Source: Pseudomonas sp. Irchel 3A7 (GTDB lineage: Bacteria > Pseudomonadota > Gammaproteobacteria > Pseudomonadales > Pseudomonadaceae). Taken from it: 64,000 nt of DNA. The notes beneath the pieces are model-generated. The model had not been told where the DNA came from and did no database searches. It was given only the letters and a program-made list of their open reading frames with translations. Location of the stretch: the NCBI RefSeq assembly GCF_900187565.1, contig NZ_FYED01000012.1, forward strand, positions 62,001-126,000, read 5' to 3'. Positions 35,183-43,809 of this stretch are shown one piece after another (within the stretch, counting starts at the first letter, position 1; every line of letters begins with the position of its first letter). The position numbers and the translations under genes are program-made.

Positions 35183-35932
35183 CTACAACACACACCCATC
35201 CCACCCCACACTGACATTGCCCGGCAGCTCACCGAGATGCTCAATCAACCATGCGTCAAACGTATGCCCGACATGGGTCAACACCGCCGTCTCAGGTTGT
35301 AATTCGTCAATGCATTGCATAGCCAGGTTCAGGTCGTTGTGATTGCGCGGTGCCTGCGGTTGCGGTGGCATCGAGCAGTCAAGCACCAGCACGTCCAGCG
35401 GCTGACGTTGCAGCCACGCCGTGGTGGCCGGTGGCAGGCCTACGGTGTCGGTCAGGTAGGCGATGCGACGTCCTTCGCCTTCGAGCAGGTAACCGAGCGT
35501 TGGTTTGGAGTGCAGCAATGGCAGCGCGGTAACGTTGAGCGTGCCGAAGGATCGGGTTTCAAAAGCTTCGAACGGCTGGTTGAAATCGAGAATGCCCGGA
35601 TGTTTGTAGAGGTCCGCCAGGCCTTCCGGGTCAACCGGACCGTGCACCGGAATCACCAGGCCCTGGCCCCAACGCAGATGCAGCAGCCCTTGGGCATGAT
35701 CGGCGTGGTAATGGGTCTGGAGGACGCCGTTGAAACTGCGTGGCGGAAAGCGTTCGGTCAAGTCCGGCAGGCCGCTGTCGATCAGCCAGCGCTGGTCGCC
35801 GCATTCGATCAACGCACAGCACGGTCGACGGTGCAAGCGTTCATCGAAACGCGCACGAACACAGGCCTGACATTCGCAACCATAGACCGGCACCTGTCGG
35901 GCATCACCGGTGCCCAGCAGGGTCAGGCGCAT
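35183..35932 (-). CDS. phnP: Phosphoribosyl 1,2-cyclic phosphate phosphodiesterase
   Basis: A 249-residue metallo-beta-lactamase-fold enzyme that opens the cyclic phosphate produced by C-P lyase. The metal motif is QTHYHADHAQGL. The N-terminal LTLLGTGDARQVPVYGCECQACVRAR matches the PhnP signature with its zinc-binding Cys. It is the last gene of the phn operon, overlapping phnN by 10 bp. Confidence 0.95.
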   Translation of the reverse strand: MRLTLLGTGDARQVPVYGCECQACVRARFDERLHRRPCCALIECGDQRWLIDSGLPDLTERFPPRSFNGVLQTHYHADHAQGLLHLRWGQGLVIPVHGPVDPEGLADLYKHPGILDFNQPFEAFETRSFGTLNVTALPLLHSKPTLGYLLEGEGRRIAYLTDTVGLPPATTAWLQRQPLDVLVLDCSMPPQPQAPRNHNDLNLAMQCIDELQPETAVLTHVGHTFDAWLIEHLGELPGNVSVGWDGCVL

Positions 35933-36489
35933 GCGGCAGGCTCATCGATGCAGGCGAGCAGGTACTCGACAGTGCGCTCCAGCGGTCCGGAGTTGTCGAG
36001 TACATGCACTTTGGGGTCATCGGCCAACAGACGCTCATTGAACCGGGCATTGCGCGCCAGTCGCAGATCGATCTCGGCCACGGACTCACGCCCGCGCGCC
36101 AGCAGGCGCTGGCGCAATACTGTCTGGTCCACGGTCAGCAGCACCGCCAACACATCCGGATAGCGCTCACGGGTTTGCGGTAGATGCCCGCGTGAACCGT
36201 TGACCAGCACGTCGTCCCCCACCGCCAGCCAATCATCGATTTCCCGCGGGATGCCATAGGCCAGGTCATTGGCCTGCCAGCTCAGGGCAAATGCGCCCCG
36301 GGCCTGCATCTCGGTGAACTGCTGCATGCTGACGCCCAGCGCCGCCTCGCCCACGGCTTCCGCCGAACGGGTGATGACTCGCCGCACGATACGACAGCCG
36401 CGTTCGGCCAACCGCGTTCGTGCGGCATCCAGCAGGCTGTCCTTGCCCGAACCTGAAGGCCCGATGAGATAGATCAACCTGCCGGACAT
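35923..36489 (-). CDS. phnN: Ribose 1,5-bisphosphate phosphokinase
   Basis: A 188-residue kinase that phosphorylates ribose 1,5-bisphosphate to PRPP. The Walker A motif is LIGPSGSGKDS, and the guanylate-kinase-like fold is evident (RVITRSAEAVGE, ALSWQANDLAYGIP). The ATG at 36489 shares a base with the phnM stop (TGATG). Confidence 0.95.
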   Translation of the reverse strand: MSGRLIYLIGPSGSGKDSLLDAARTRLAERGCRIVRRVITRSAEAVGEAALGVSMQQFTEMQARGAFALSWQANDLAYGIPREIDDWLAVGDDVLVNGSRGHLPQTRERYPDVLAVLLTVDQTVLRQRLLARGRESVAEIDLRLARNARFNERLLADDPKVHVLDNSGPLERTVEYLLACIDEPAACA

Positions 36490-37634
36490 CAAAACACCCT
36501 CTTCGCTTGTCGCCATACTTGCTGGACCACCGGCAAACCGTCCTGACTGCGTGCCTGTACCAGATCGGCGCGCAGGCCCGGGGCGATTTCGCCGCGATCG
36601 CTCAACCCTGCGGCGCGGGCCGGGGCCAGGCTGACCATGCGCATCGCTGCGGCCAGATCGATCCGCTCGCTCTGCGCCGCCAGTGCAAACGCTGCTTGCA
36701 ACAGGCTCGCCGGGTAGTAATCGCTGGACAGAATATCCAGCAGCCCTTCATCCGCCAGGTCAGCGGCGGCCACGTTACCCGAGTGCGAACCGCCGCGCAC
36801 GATGTTCGGTGCGCCCATCAACACTTTCATGTTTTGCTGCCGGCAACCACGCGCCGCTTCGACGGTGGTCGGGAACTCGGCGATGGTCATCCCGTAGCGT
36901 GCCGACTCCTCGACGTGGGCCAGGGTTGCGTCGTCATGGCTGGCCACCGACAGGCCGCGAGCCAGGCAGTGCTCGACAATCGCCGCGCGATAGCGGTCGC
37001 TGTACTCGCGGGAATTGGCCATCTGTAACGTGATGAATTCATCCATTTGCGTCGTTGTCAGGTGGTACTTGCCCATGTAGTACTCACGGTACTTGGACTC
37101 CAGCACGAATTGGCGCTGACCCGGCGAATGGTCCATCACCGACACCAGTTGCACCAGCGGATGCTCCACCAGATCGCGGAACACGCTCAGCGTGTCGGGG
37201 TGACACAGCTCACAGCGCAGGTGCAGGCGATGCTCGGCACGGGTCAGCCCGGCGTCGGACGCGCTGGAGATCGCTTCCAGCATCGCCGGCAGTTTCTGCA
37301 TGCGGTTGCCCTTGGGATTCACGTCACCGATGGACACCGCGTCGAACACCGTGGTGATGCCGGCCGCGATGATCTGCGCATCGTGGCTGAGCACCGCCGG
37401 GCGCGACGGCCAGTCCACGCCGGGGCGCGGGGTCATGTGTTTTTCCAGGTTGTCGGTGTGCAGTTCCACCAGGCCGGGCAGCAGGTAATCGCCATTGAGG
37501 TCCTGGGCCTGGGGCAAGCGGCTCGGGCCTTCGGCCACGTCGGCGATCAAGCCGTCGCGTAATAGCACGGTGCCATAGAACACGCGGTCAGCGGTGACCA
37601 GTTGGGCATTGCTGAGGATCTGTTCAACGGGCAT
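36489..37634 (-). CDS. phnM: RPnTP hydrolase (C-P lyase pathway)
   Basis: A 381-residue amidohydrolase that removes pyrophosphate from ribosyl-phosphonate triphosphate to give the C-P lyase substrate. The metal site begins with LPGLVELHTDNLEKHMTPRP, and the later HDDAT and SSDYYPASLL segments are characteristic. It overlaps phnL by 11 bp. Confidence 0.95.
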   Translation of the reverse strand: MPVEQILSNAQLVTADRVFYGTVLLRDGLIADVAEGPSRLPQAQDLNGDYLLPGLVELHTDNLEKHMTPRPGVDWPSRPAVLSHDAQIIAAGITTVFDAVSIGDVNPKGNRMQKLPAMLEAISSASDAGLTRAEHRLHLRCELCHPDTLSVFRDLVEHPLVQLVSVMDHSPGQRQFVLESKYREYYMGKYHLTTTQMDEFITLQMANSREYSDRYRAAIVEHCLARGLSVASHDDATLAHVEESARYGMTIAEFPTTVEAARGCRQQNMKVLMGAPNIVRGGSHSGNVAAADLADEGLLDILSSDYYPASLLQAAFALAAQSERIDLAAAMRMVSLAPARAAGLSDRGEIAPGLRADLVQARSQDGLPVVQQVWRQAKRVF

Positions 37635-38343
37635 CGGCGTATTCCTCTTGATTCGCTGCTGGGGTCATGTCGAGATGACGATCGGCAACCGCTTCGCGGG
37701 CGACGCGGTCGTGGAAGATGCCGATCAACGCGGCACCGGCTTGCTTGGCTTCGTTCATCAGTTCCAGCACCACTTGGCGATTGCTGTCATCCAGGGAAGC
37801 CGTGGGTTCATCGAGCAACATCACCGGCCACGCCACCATAAAACCCCGGGCGATGTTGACCCGCTGCTGCTCGCCACCGGAGAAGGTACCGGGCGCCAGT
37901 TGCCACAGGCGTGGCGGAATGTTCAGGCGGCTGAGCAGCAACTCGGCACGGGATTGCGCCAGATGTTTCGACCAGCCACGGGCCAACGCCGGCTCCATCA
38001 CCACGTCCAGGCAGGCCACCCGTGGAATGACCCGCAGAAACTGGCTGACATAACCCAAGGTGCGCTGACGCACCTGGAGAATGTCCCGGGGCTCGGCGTC
38101 CACCAGCTCCAGCCACTGCCCGTCGTGCTGCACGCGGATGCTGCCGCCCGCCGGCAGGTAATTGCCATACAGGGTGCGCAGCAAGGTGCTTTTACCGGCA
38201 CCGGACTGGCCGTGCAGCACCAGGCATTCGCCGCCCGCCACACTGAAATCCACCCCGCGCAGCACATTGAGGACCACACCGTTCTGCTGGTGCAGGGTGA
38301 AGGTTTTCGAGAGGTCACGGACCTCGATCAAGGTATTCATCAT
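37624..38343 (-). CDS. phnL: C-P lyase ABC-type ATPase PhnL
   Basis: A 239-residue ABC ATPase without a permease partner. Walker A is GQSGAGKST, the signature FSGGEQQRVNIARGF, and Walker B VMLLDEPTASLD. PhnL associates with the PhnGHIJK core complex. The ATG overlaps the phnK stop by 4 bp. Confidence 0.95.
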   Translation of the reverse strand: MMNTLIEVRDLSKTFTLHQQNGVVLNVLRGVDFSVAGGECLVLHGQSGAGKSTLLRTLYGNYLPAGGSIRVQHDGQWLELVDAEPRDILQVRQRTLGYVSQFLRVIPRVACLDVVMEPALARGWSKHLAQSRAELLLSRLNIPPRLWQLAPGTFSGGEQQRVNIARGFMVAWPVMLLDEPTASLDDSNRQVVLELMNEAKQAGAALIGIFHDRVAREAVADRHLDMTPAANQEEYADAR

Positions 38344-39146
38344 GGCTGCAACACCGAAGACACCAACAGTTGAGAGTAAGGGTGCTGCGGGTCGTCGAGG
38401 ATCTGATCGGTAAGACCTGTTTCCACCACCCGCGAGCGACGCATCACCATCAGGCGATCGGCCAGCAACCGCGCCACCGCCAGATCGTGCGTGACGATCA
38501 CCACCGCCAGATCCAGTTCACGTACCAGACCGCGTAGCAGGTCGAGCAACCGCGCCTGCACCGAGACGTCGAGGCCGCCAGTGGGCTCGTCCATGAACAC
38601 CAGGCGCGGACTCGACACCAGGTTGCGGGCGATCTGCAGGCGCTGTTGCATGCCGCCAGAGAACGTGCGGGGCAAGTCGTCGATGCGCTGCGGATCGATT
38701 TCCACCTGGCTCAGCCAGTCCAGCCCCGCCCCACGCAGCTGCTGGTAATTGCGCACGCCTTGCGCCATCAACCGTTCACCGATGTTGGCCCCGGCCGACA
38801 CACCCATGCGCAAACCGTCACGCGGGTTCTGCTCGACAAAGCCCCATTCGGTGCGCAGCAAGGTGCGGCGTTCGGCTTCGCTGGCGCTGTACAGGTCCAG
38901 CCATTGGCCCTGCTTGTCGCGATAACCGATAAGACCTTTTTGCGGCGGCAGCCTTCCACTGAGCAGTGAAAGCAAAGTCGATTTACCGGAACCGGACTCA
39001 CCGACAATCCCCAGCACTTCACCGGGATACAGGTCGAAGCTGACGTCCTGACAGCCCTTTTCCGGGCCGTACAACAGCGAAAGGTCACGCACTTGCAGCA
39101 AGGGCTCGGTGGACACCGACAGTTCGTTTTTCAGCGCCTGGTTCAT
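38340..39146 (-). CDS. phnK: C-P lyase ABC-type ATPase PhnK
   Basis: A 268-residue ABC ATPase that docks on PhnJ in the C-P lyase core. Walker A GESGSGKST, signature FSGGMQQRLQIARNL, Walker B LVFMDEPTGGLD. It overlaps phnJ by 4 bp and phnL by 4 bp. Confidence 0.95.
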   Translation of the reverse strand: MNQALKNELSVSTEPLLQVRDLSLLYGPEKGCQDVSFDLYPGEVLGIVGESGSGKSTLLSLLSGRLPPQKGLIGYRDKQGQWLDLYSASEAERRTLLRTEWGFVEQNPRDGLRMGVSAGANIGERLMAQGVRNYQQLRGAGLDWLSQVEIDPQRIDDLPRTFSGGMQQRLQIARNLVSSPRLVFMDEPTGGLDVSVQARLLDLLRGLVRELDLAVVIVTHDLAVARLLADRLMVMRRSRVVETGLTDQILDDPQHPYSQLLVSSVLQP

Positions 39147-40015
39147 TGGCCCTGCTCCTGCTGGCTGACGCGCTGGGCGCAGTAATAGGTGTCGGAACAG
39201 ACGAAGCTCTGGGTGCCGGCATCGTCGATGATCAGCTCGTCGAGGAACGACTCATGGCTGCCACAAATGGCGCAGCACGCGTCCCATTGCTGTGCTTCGA
39301 AGGGGTGATCCTCGAAGTCGAGACTGGTGACTCTGGTGTACGGCGGTACCGCGTACAGACGCTTCTCGCGACCGGCACCGAACAACATCAGCGCCGGACT
39401 CATGTCGAGTTTCGGGTTGTCGAATTTGGGAATCGGCGACGGGTCCATCACGTAGCGCTCGTCGACCATCACCGGGTAAGCGTAGGCGGTGGCGATGTGG
39501 CCGAAGGTGGCGATGTCTTCGTAGAGCTTGACGTGCATTACCCCGTAATCGTTGAGGGCGTGCATGGTCCGGGTCTCGGTTTCCGACGGTTCGATAAAGC
39601 GCAGCGGCTCAGGGATCGGCACCTGGTAGACCATGATCTGATCGGCGTGCAACGGCGTTTCCGGAATGCGGTGACGGGTCTGGATCACCGTCGCGTCCGG
39701 GGTGATTTCGGTGGTGGCGACGCCGGCGGTGCGAGCGAAGAAACGGCGGATCGACACGGCATTGGTAGTGTCATCAGCGCCTTGGTCGATGACCTTGAGC
39801 ACGTCATCGTCGCCAAGAATCGCCGCGGTCAGTTGCATGCCGCCGGTGCCCCAGCCATAAGGCAACGGCATCTCGCGGCCACCGAATGGCACCTGATAAC
39901 CGGGGATCGCCACGGCCTTGAGCAAGGCGCGGCGGATCATGCGTTTGGTCTGTTCATCGAGGTAGGCGAAGTTGTACGCCGCGTCGCGCACGGGTACCTG
40001 GCTCAAGTCATTCAT
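39143..40015 (-). CDS. phnJ: Alpha-D-ribose 1-methylphosphonate 5-phosphate C-P lyase
   Basis: The 290-residue radical-SAM enzyme breaks the carbon-phosphorus bond and releases methane when methylphosphonate is the substrate. The four characteristic Cys are present as CAIC, then 21 residues to FVCSDTYYC (C-x2-C-x21-C-x5-C). It overlaps phnI by 8 bp. Confidence 0.97.
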   Translation of the reverse strand: MNDLSQVPVRDAAYNFAYLDEQTKRMIRRALLKAVAIPGYQVPFGGREMPLPYGWGTGGMQLTAAILGDDDVLKVIDQGADDTTNAVSIRRFFARTAGVATTEITPDATVIQTRHRIPETPLHADQIMVYQVPIPEPLRFIEPSETETRTMHALNDYGVMHVKLYEDIATFGHIATAYAYPVMVDERYVMDPSPIPKFDNPKLDMSPALMLFGAGREKRLYAVPPYTRVTSLDFEDHPFEAQQWDACCAICGSHESFLDELIIDDAGTQSFVCSDTYYCAQRVSQQEQGQ

Positions 40016-41093
40016 GGGTGCTGCCCTCGGCAGGCTTTCGCAGTTTGCGGATCAGTTCCAGCTCGGCCTGGAAGTCCACGTAGTGAGGCAGTTTGAGGTG
40101 CGAGACGAAACCGGCGGCCTCGACGTTGTCGCAGTGCATCAGCACAAACTCTTCCTGCTGCGCCGGGGACTCGATCTCTTCGTTGAACTCCTTGGCACGC
40201 AAGGCGCGGTCGACCAGCGCCATGCCCATGGCCTTGCGCTCGGCATGTCCGAAGGCCAGGCCATAGCCACGGGTGAACTGCGCCAGTTCGGTGGCCGAGC
40301 CGACGAACTGGTTGACCATCTCGCACTCGGTGACTTCGATGCTGCCCGGATTGATCGGGAAGCCCAGCTCTTCGGGGTCGATCCACACCTCGACTTCACC
40401 GATGCGGATTTCCCCGGCGAACGGGTGGTTGCGGCCATAGCCGCGTTGGGTCGAGTAGCCCAGCGCCAGCAGAAACCCTTCATCTCCACGGGCCAGGGCC
40501 TGCAGGCGCTCGGCGCGGCTGGCGGGCAACTCCAGCGGATCGCGGGTGATGTCGGCGACGCTGTCGCCATTGTCGGACTCGTTCTTGATCAAGCCTTCCC
40601 TGGCCAACAAACCCAGGACCCGGGGGCACGCTTCAAGGCTGGCGTCAGGGGTCGTTTGCGGCCCCGGATAATCGCCTTCAGCCAGCAGCGCGAAGTCGAG
40701 CAGTCGATGGGTGTAATCGAACGTCGGCCCCAGCAACTGCCCACCCGGCACGTCCTTGAAGGTGGCGGATAGACGTCGGCTCAGCTGCATGGTCGAGGTG
40801 TCGATCGGCAGGCTCGGGCTGAAGCGCGGCAACGTGGTGCGGTAGGCGCGTAGCAGGAAGATCGCTTCGACCAGATCCCCCGCCGCTTGCTTGATTGCCA
40901 ACGCCGCCAGTTCTTCGTCGTACAGCGAGCCTTCACTCATGACCCGCGCCACCGCCAGCGGCAGTTGCTGACGGATTTGCTCGACGCTCAATTCAGTAAC
41001 CGAGGTATCACCCCGGCGCTTTTTCGCCAGCAGACGGTGGGCATTGTCGATGGCCTGTTCGCCACCCTTGACGGCTACGTACATCAGACACAC
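40008..41093 (-). CDS. phnI: C-P lyase core subunit PhnI
   Basis: A 361-residue core subunit that, with PhnGHL, attaches the phosphonate to the ribose of ATP (nucleosidase activity when alone). The start MYVAVKGGEQAIDNAHRLLAKKRRGD is diagnostic and suggests that the functional start may be the second Met, two codons inside. It overlaps phnH by 10 bp. Confidence 0.95.
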   Translation of the reverse strand: MCLMYVAVKGGEQAIDNAHRLLAKKRRGDTSVTELSVEQIRQQLPLAVARVMSEGSLYDEELAALAIKQAAGDLVEAIFLLRAYRTTLPRFSPSLPIDTSTMQLSRRLSATFKDVPGGQLLGPTFDYTHRLLDFALLAEGDYPGPQTTPDASLEACPRVLGLLAREGLIKNESDNGDSVADITRDPLELPASRAERLQALARGDEGFLLALGYSTQRGYGRNHPFAGEIRIGEVEVWIDPEELGFPINPGSIEVTECEMVNQFVGSATELAQFTRGYGLAFGHAERKAMGMALVDRALRAKEFNEEIESPAQQEEFVLMHCDNVEAAGFVSHLKLPHYVDFQAELELIRKLRKPAEGSTHE

Positions 41094-41674
41094 TCCTGTG
41101 CAATGCGGGTACTGCGCGGCAGGCCGATCAGGCCGTGGCCGGCGGTGAAAAACAGGTCCAGTCCACGGGGGAATTCATTGCGCCGTTCACGCTCGCGCCA
41201 GAAGCCATCGGCCACCGGCAACGCAACGCCGTGTTCGCTTTCGATCCCCGGCCCGCGCCAGCACAGCCCTGCCCCGCCATCGAGACTCGGCAGTTGAACG
41301 AGCAAGGTGCAGGACTGATCGGGGTAACGGTCGTTGCCGTGATCGAAGCCGCTCAGGTCGAGCAGATCCTCGGCGGCGAGCAAGGCAAAGCGTGCGTCTT
41401 CACGATTCGCGGTCAGCGGGCAACCGCAGTGGAACGCCAGGTTGGCGCGGATCAGCGGCGTGTCGAAGGACGGCGCCAGCCACAGCGGTGTGTCGACATC
41501 CAGCAACGCCAGGCACAGCGCGTAGGTCGCAGGCATAAGGCCCTCGAGGCTCGGCGTGGCGTGCAGGGTCTGGATCAGACCGGGGCCGGCCAGCGCCTTG
41601 AGTGCCGCGCGAAACCCGCGTTGGGCATCCAGCACCGGGTCGGCGAACGCCGGTTGCAACAGCTGTGCGCTCAT
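41084..41674 (-). CDS. phnH: C-P lyase core subunit PhnH
   Basis: A 196-residue core subunit. FADPVLDAQRGFRAALKALAGPG is the conserved N-terminal segment. The ATG at 41674 coincides with the last base of phnG (TGATG); longer in-frame starts lie inside phnG and are rejected. Confidence 0.94.
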   Translation of the reverse strand: MSAQLLQPAFADPVLDAQRGFRAALKALAGPGLIQTLHATPSLEGLMPATYALCLALLDVDTPLWLAPSFDTPLIRANLAFHCGCPLTANREDARFALLAAEDLLDLSGFDHGNDRYPDQSCTLLVQLPSLDGGAGLCWRGPGIESEHGVALPVADGFWRERERRNEFPRGLDLFFTAGHGLIGLPRSTRIAQECV

Positions 41675-42120
41675 CAGTTTTCTCCTCGCACGAGGGTGAA
41701 GAATTCGACTTTGGTGGCGGCGGTTTCCGCCTCTTTCCGCGCGCGGCGTTCGGCCTGGGCGTTGGCCAGCGGCGAGATCAACTGGTCGAGCCAATGGCGC
41801 TGCTGCGTGCCTTGCAAGTGCGCGTCGGCGAGCGCGGCCAATTCGGCATGCACCTTGTCGCGCCCCGCCAGGTAGCTGTAGCCGGTACGGCCATCAGCCA
41901 GGCGCACCACGCAACGGGTCACGCTCATTTCGCCGACGTTGAACGGCGCGCCGTTGCCCCCCATGCGGCCACGGACCAGGGTCATGCCGATTTCCGGGGC
42001 GCGTATCAGCTGGTACTCAACGTCGCGCAGCGCGTCTTCATGGGGCTGCAGTTCGCTGCGACGGGCGCGGGCCAGCACGCCGATCCAGTGCTGCCGGGCG
42101 GTGTGAGAAGCAGAGTTCAT
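41674..42120 (-). CDS. phnG: C-P lyase core subunit PhnG
   Basis: A 148-residue core subunit with TARQHWIGVLARARRSEL near the N-terminus and the GGNGAPFNVGEMSVTRC motif. I chose the ATG at 42120, which has GGAG at good spacing; an ATG at 42135 overlapping the phnF stop would add five residues. Confidence 0.94.
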   Translation of the reverse strand: MNSASHTARQHWIGVLARARRSELQPHEDALRDVEYQLIRAPEIGMTLVRGRMGGNGAPFNVGEMSVTRCVVRLADGRTGYSYLAGRDKVHAELAALADAHLQGTQQRHWLDQLISPLANAQAERRARKEAETAATKVEFFTLVRGEN

Positions 42121-42134
42121 CGGTTGGTTCTCCA

Positions 42135-42839
42135 TCAGGTGACGACCTGGTACTGAAAGCGATCCGAACGGCTGGTGGACTGCGCCAGCTCCACCGCACG
42201 GCCATCGCGATCACGGGAAAGGGTGAACACACTCAGCGCCGGCAAGTGCCGGGGCATCATCAGCAAAGCCGCCTCTTCGCGATTAGGCAAACGGGCGCCG
42301 ATCAGGCTCTGGGTACGGGTCAGCGGCAGATCGCGCTCGCTCAGGTACTGGCGCAGGGAGCCGCCGGTGTAGTCCGCCAGCAGTGGCGCGTGACTGGCAC
42401 AGTAGCGATGGCGAATCAGGCTGACCGGTTGCCCGTCGAGCTTGCGCAAGGTCTGCAATTCGATCATCGGTGCCATTTCGACGAGGCCCAGATGCTGCGC
42501 CTCTTCACGACTGGCGAAGCAGTAACGGCGCTTGAGCAGCACCGCTTCGACCCCCAAACCCTGGGCCGACAACGACTGGCTGTAGGCACTGTCGGCGGCC
42601 ATCGGGTAAATCAGCGGTCGCTCCAGCACTTGGGTGCCCTTGCCCTGGCGGCGCAACAGGCTGCCTTCGAACACCAGCTCATCGATGGCGCGACGCAGGG
42701 TATGGCGGTTGACGCCGAAGCGTTCGGCCAACTGCACCTCGGCGGGCAGGAAGTCTCCGGCGCGGTAGTCAGCCAACTCGCGGCGCAGGATGTCGGCCAA
42801 CTCGCGGTACACCGGCTCATCTTGTCTAGACAACTGCAT
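42135..42839 (-). CDS. phnF: GntR/HutC-family regulator of phosphonate metabolism
   Basis: A 234-residue regulator with an N-terminal winged helix (VYRELADILRRELADYRAGDFLPAEVQLAERFGVNRHTLRRAIDELV) and a C-terminal UTRA ligand domain. PhnF homologues repress phosphonate or phosphate-uptake genes. It sits between the transporter part (phnCDE) and the lyase part (phnG-P), directly after a terminator-like hairpin. Confidence 0.93.
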   Translation of the reverse strand: MQLSRQDEPVYRELADILRRELADYRAGDFLPAEVQLAERFGVNRHTLRRAIDELVFEGSLLRRQGKGTQVLERPLIYPMAADSAYSQSLSAQGLGVEAVLLKRRYCFASREEAQHLGLVEMAPMIELQTLRKLDGQPVSLIRHRYCASHAPLLADYTGGSLRQYLSERDLPLTRTQSLIGARLPNREEAALLMMPRHLPALSVFTLSRDRDGRAVELAQSTSRSDRFQYQVVT

Positions 42840-42843
42840 GCTT

Positions 42844-42864
42844 AAAAAAAGCGCCCAAGGGCAC
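42844..42864 (-). terminator. Internal terminator-like hairpin between phnE and phnF
   Basis: On the minus strand GTGCC-CTTG-GGCGC (5-bp stem, 4-base loop) is followed at once by seven T, ending four bases before the phnF ATG. The stem is short, so termination is probably partial and could lower lyase-gene expression relative to phnCDE. Confidence 0.5.
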
Positions 42865-42875
42865 CCCTCCGAAAA

Positions 42876-43658
42876 TCAGATGAACTGCTTGCGCAGGCGT
42901 TGCGAGAGGATGTCGATCAGGCTGACCACGACGATGATCACCAGCAGCACGGCGCAGGTCTGCACAAACTGGAAGGCGCGGATGTTCTCCCACAGGATCA
43001 CGCCGATCCCGCCGGCACCGACCATCCCCACCACCGTCGCCGAACGCACATTGGCCTCGAAGCGGTACAGCGCATAGGAAACCCAGAGCGGCATCACTTG
43101 CGGAATCACGCCGTAGATCACCTCCTGCAAGGCACTGGCTCCGGTGGCGCGAACGCCTTCAACCGGACCTGGATCAATCGCTTCCACCGCCTCGGCGAAC
43201 AGCTTGGCGAGTACCCCCGTGGTGCTGATCCACAGCGCCAGCACACCGGCAAACGGTCCGAGCCCGACTGCCACGACGAACAACATCGCAAAGACCATTT
43301 CGTTGATCGATCGGAAGGCATCCATCACCCGGCGCAGTGGCTGGTGAATCCACCAGGGGGTGATGTTTTCCGAGCAGAGAATGCCCAGCGGCACCGAGCA
43401 GACAATCGCCAACACAGTGCCCCAGAGGGCGATCTGCACGGTGACGATCATTTCCTTGAGATAAGCCCGCCATTCATGGAAGTCCGGCGGGAAGAAATCC
43501 GCGGCGAAGGTCGCCATGTTTCCCGAGTCGCGGTACAGCGCCATCGGATTCATTTCGGCGCCGTGCCAGGCCCAGGCCAGCAGGACCAGGAACAGGCCCC
43601 AACCGGCGTATTGCGGCCAGGTGCGCTTGCCGACAGCTTCAGCGTGCAGTGTGGTCAT
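42876..43658 (-). CDS. phnE: Phosphonate ABC transporter permease
   Basis: A 260-residue inner-membrane permease with about six helices and the EAA-type loop EAVEAIDPGPVEGVRATGASALQEVIYGVIPQ. It partners with PhnC and PhnD. Its start is 151 bp after phnD because a REPIN lies between them. Confidence 0.95.
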   Translation of the reverse strand: MTTLHAEAVGKRTWPQYAGWGLFLVLLAWAWHGAEMNPMALYRDSGNMATFAADFFPPDFHEWRAYLKEMIVTVQIALWGTVLAIVCSVPLGILCSENITPWWIHQPLRRVMDAFRSINEMVFAMLFVVAVGLGPFAGVLALWISTTGVLAKLFAEAVEAIDPGPVEGVRATGASALQEVIYGVIPQVMPLWVSYALYRFEANVRSATVVGMVGAGGIGVILWENIRAFQFVQTCAVLLVIIVVVSLIDILSQRLRKQFI

Positions 43659-43703
43659 AAGGGTTCTCTAAAATTTTCCTGATGCATTCCTGATACCAAA
43701 CCT

Positions 43704-43792
43704 GTGGGAGCGAGCCTGCTCGCGAAGACGGCAGCACATACACCATCGATGTCGACCGACACAGCGCCATTCGCGAGCAGGCTCGCTCCCAC
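43704..43792. repeat. REPIN, type A pair, inside the phn operon
   Basis: An 89-bp unit with outward GTGGGAG ends between phnD and phnE. In mRNA it could fold into a large hairpin and affect stability of the two halves. Confidence 0.92.
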
Positions 43793-43809
43793 AGCTGAGT
43801 TGCGGTGGA

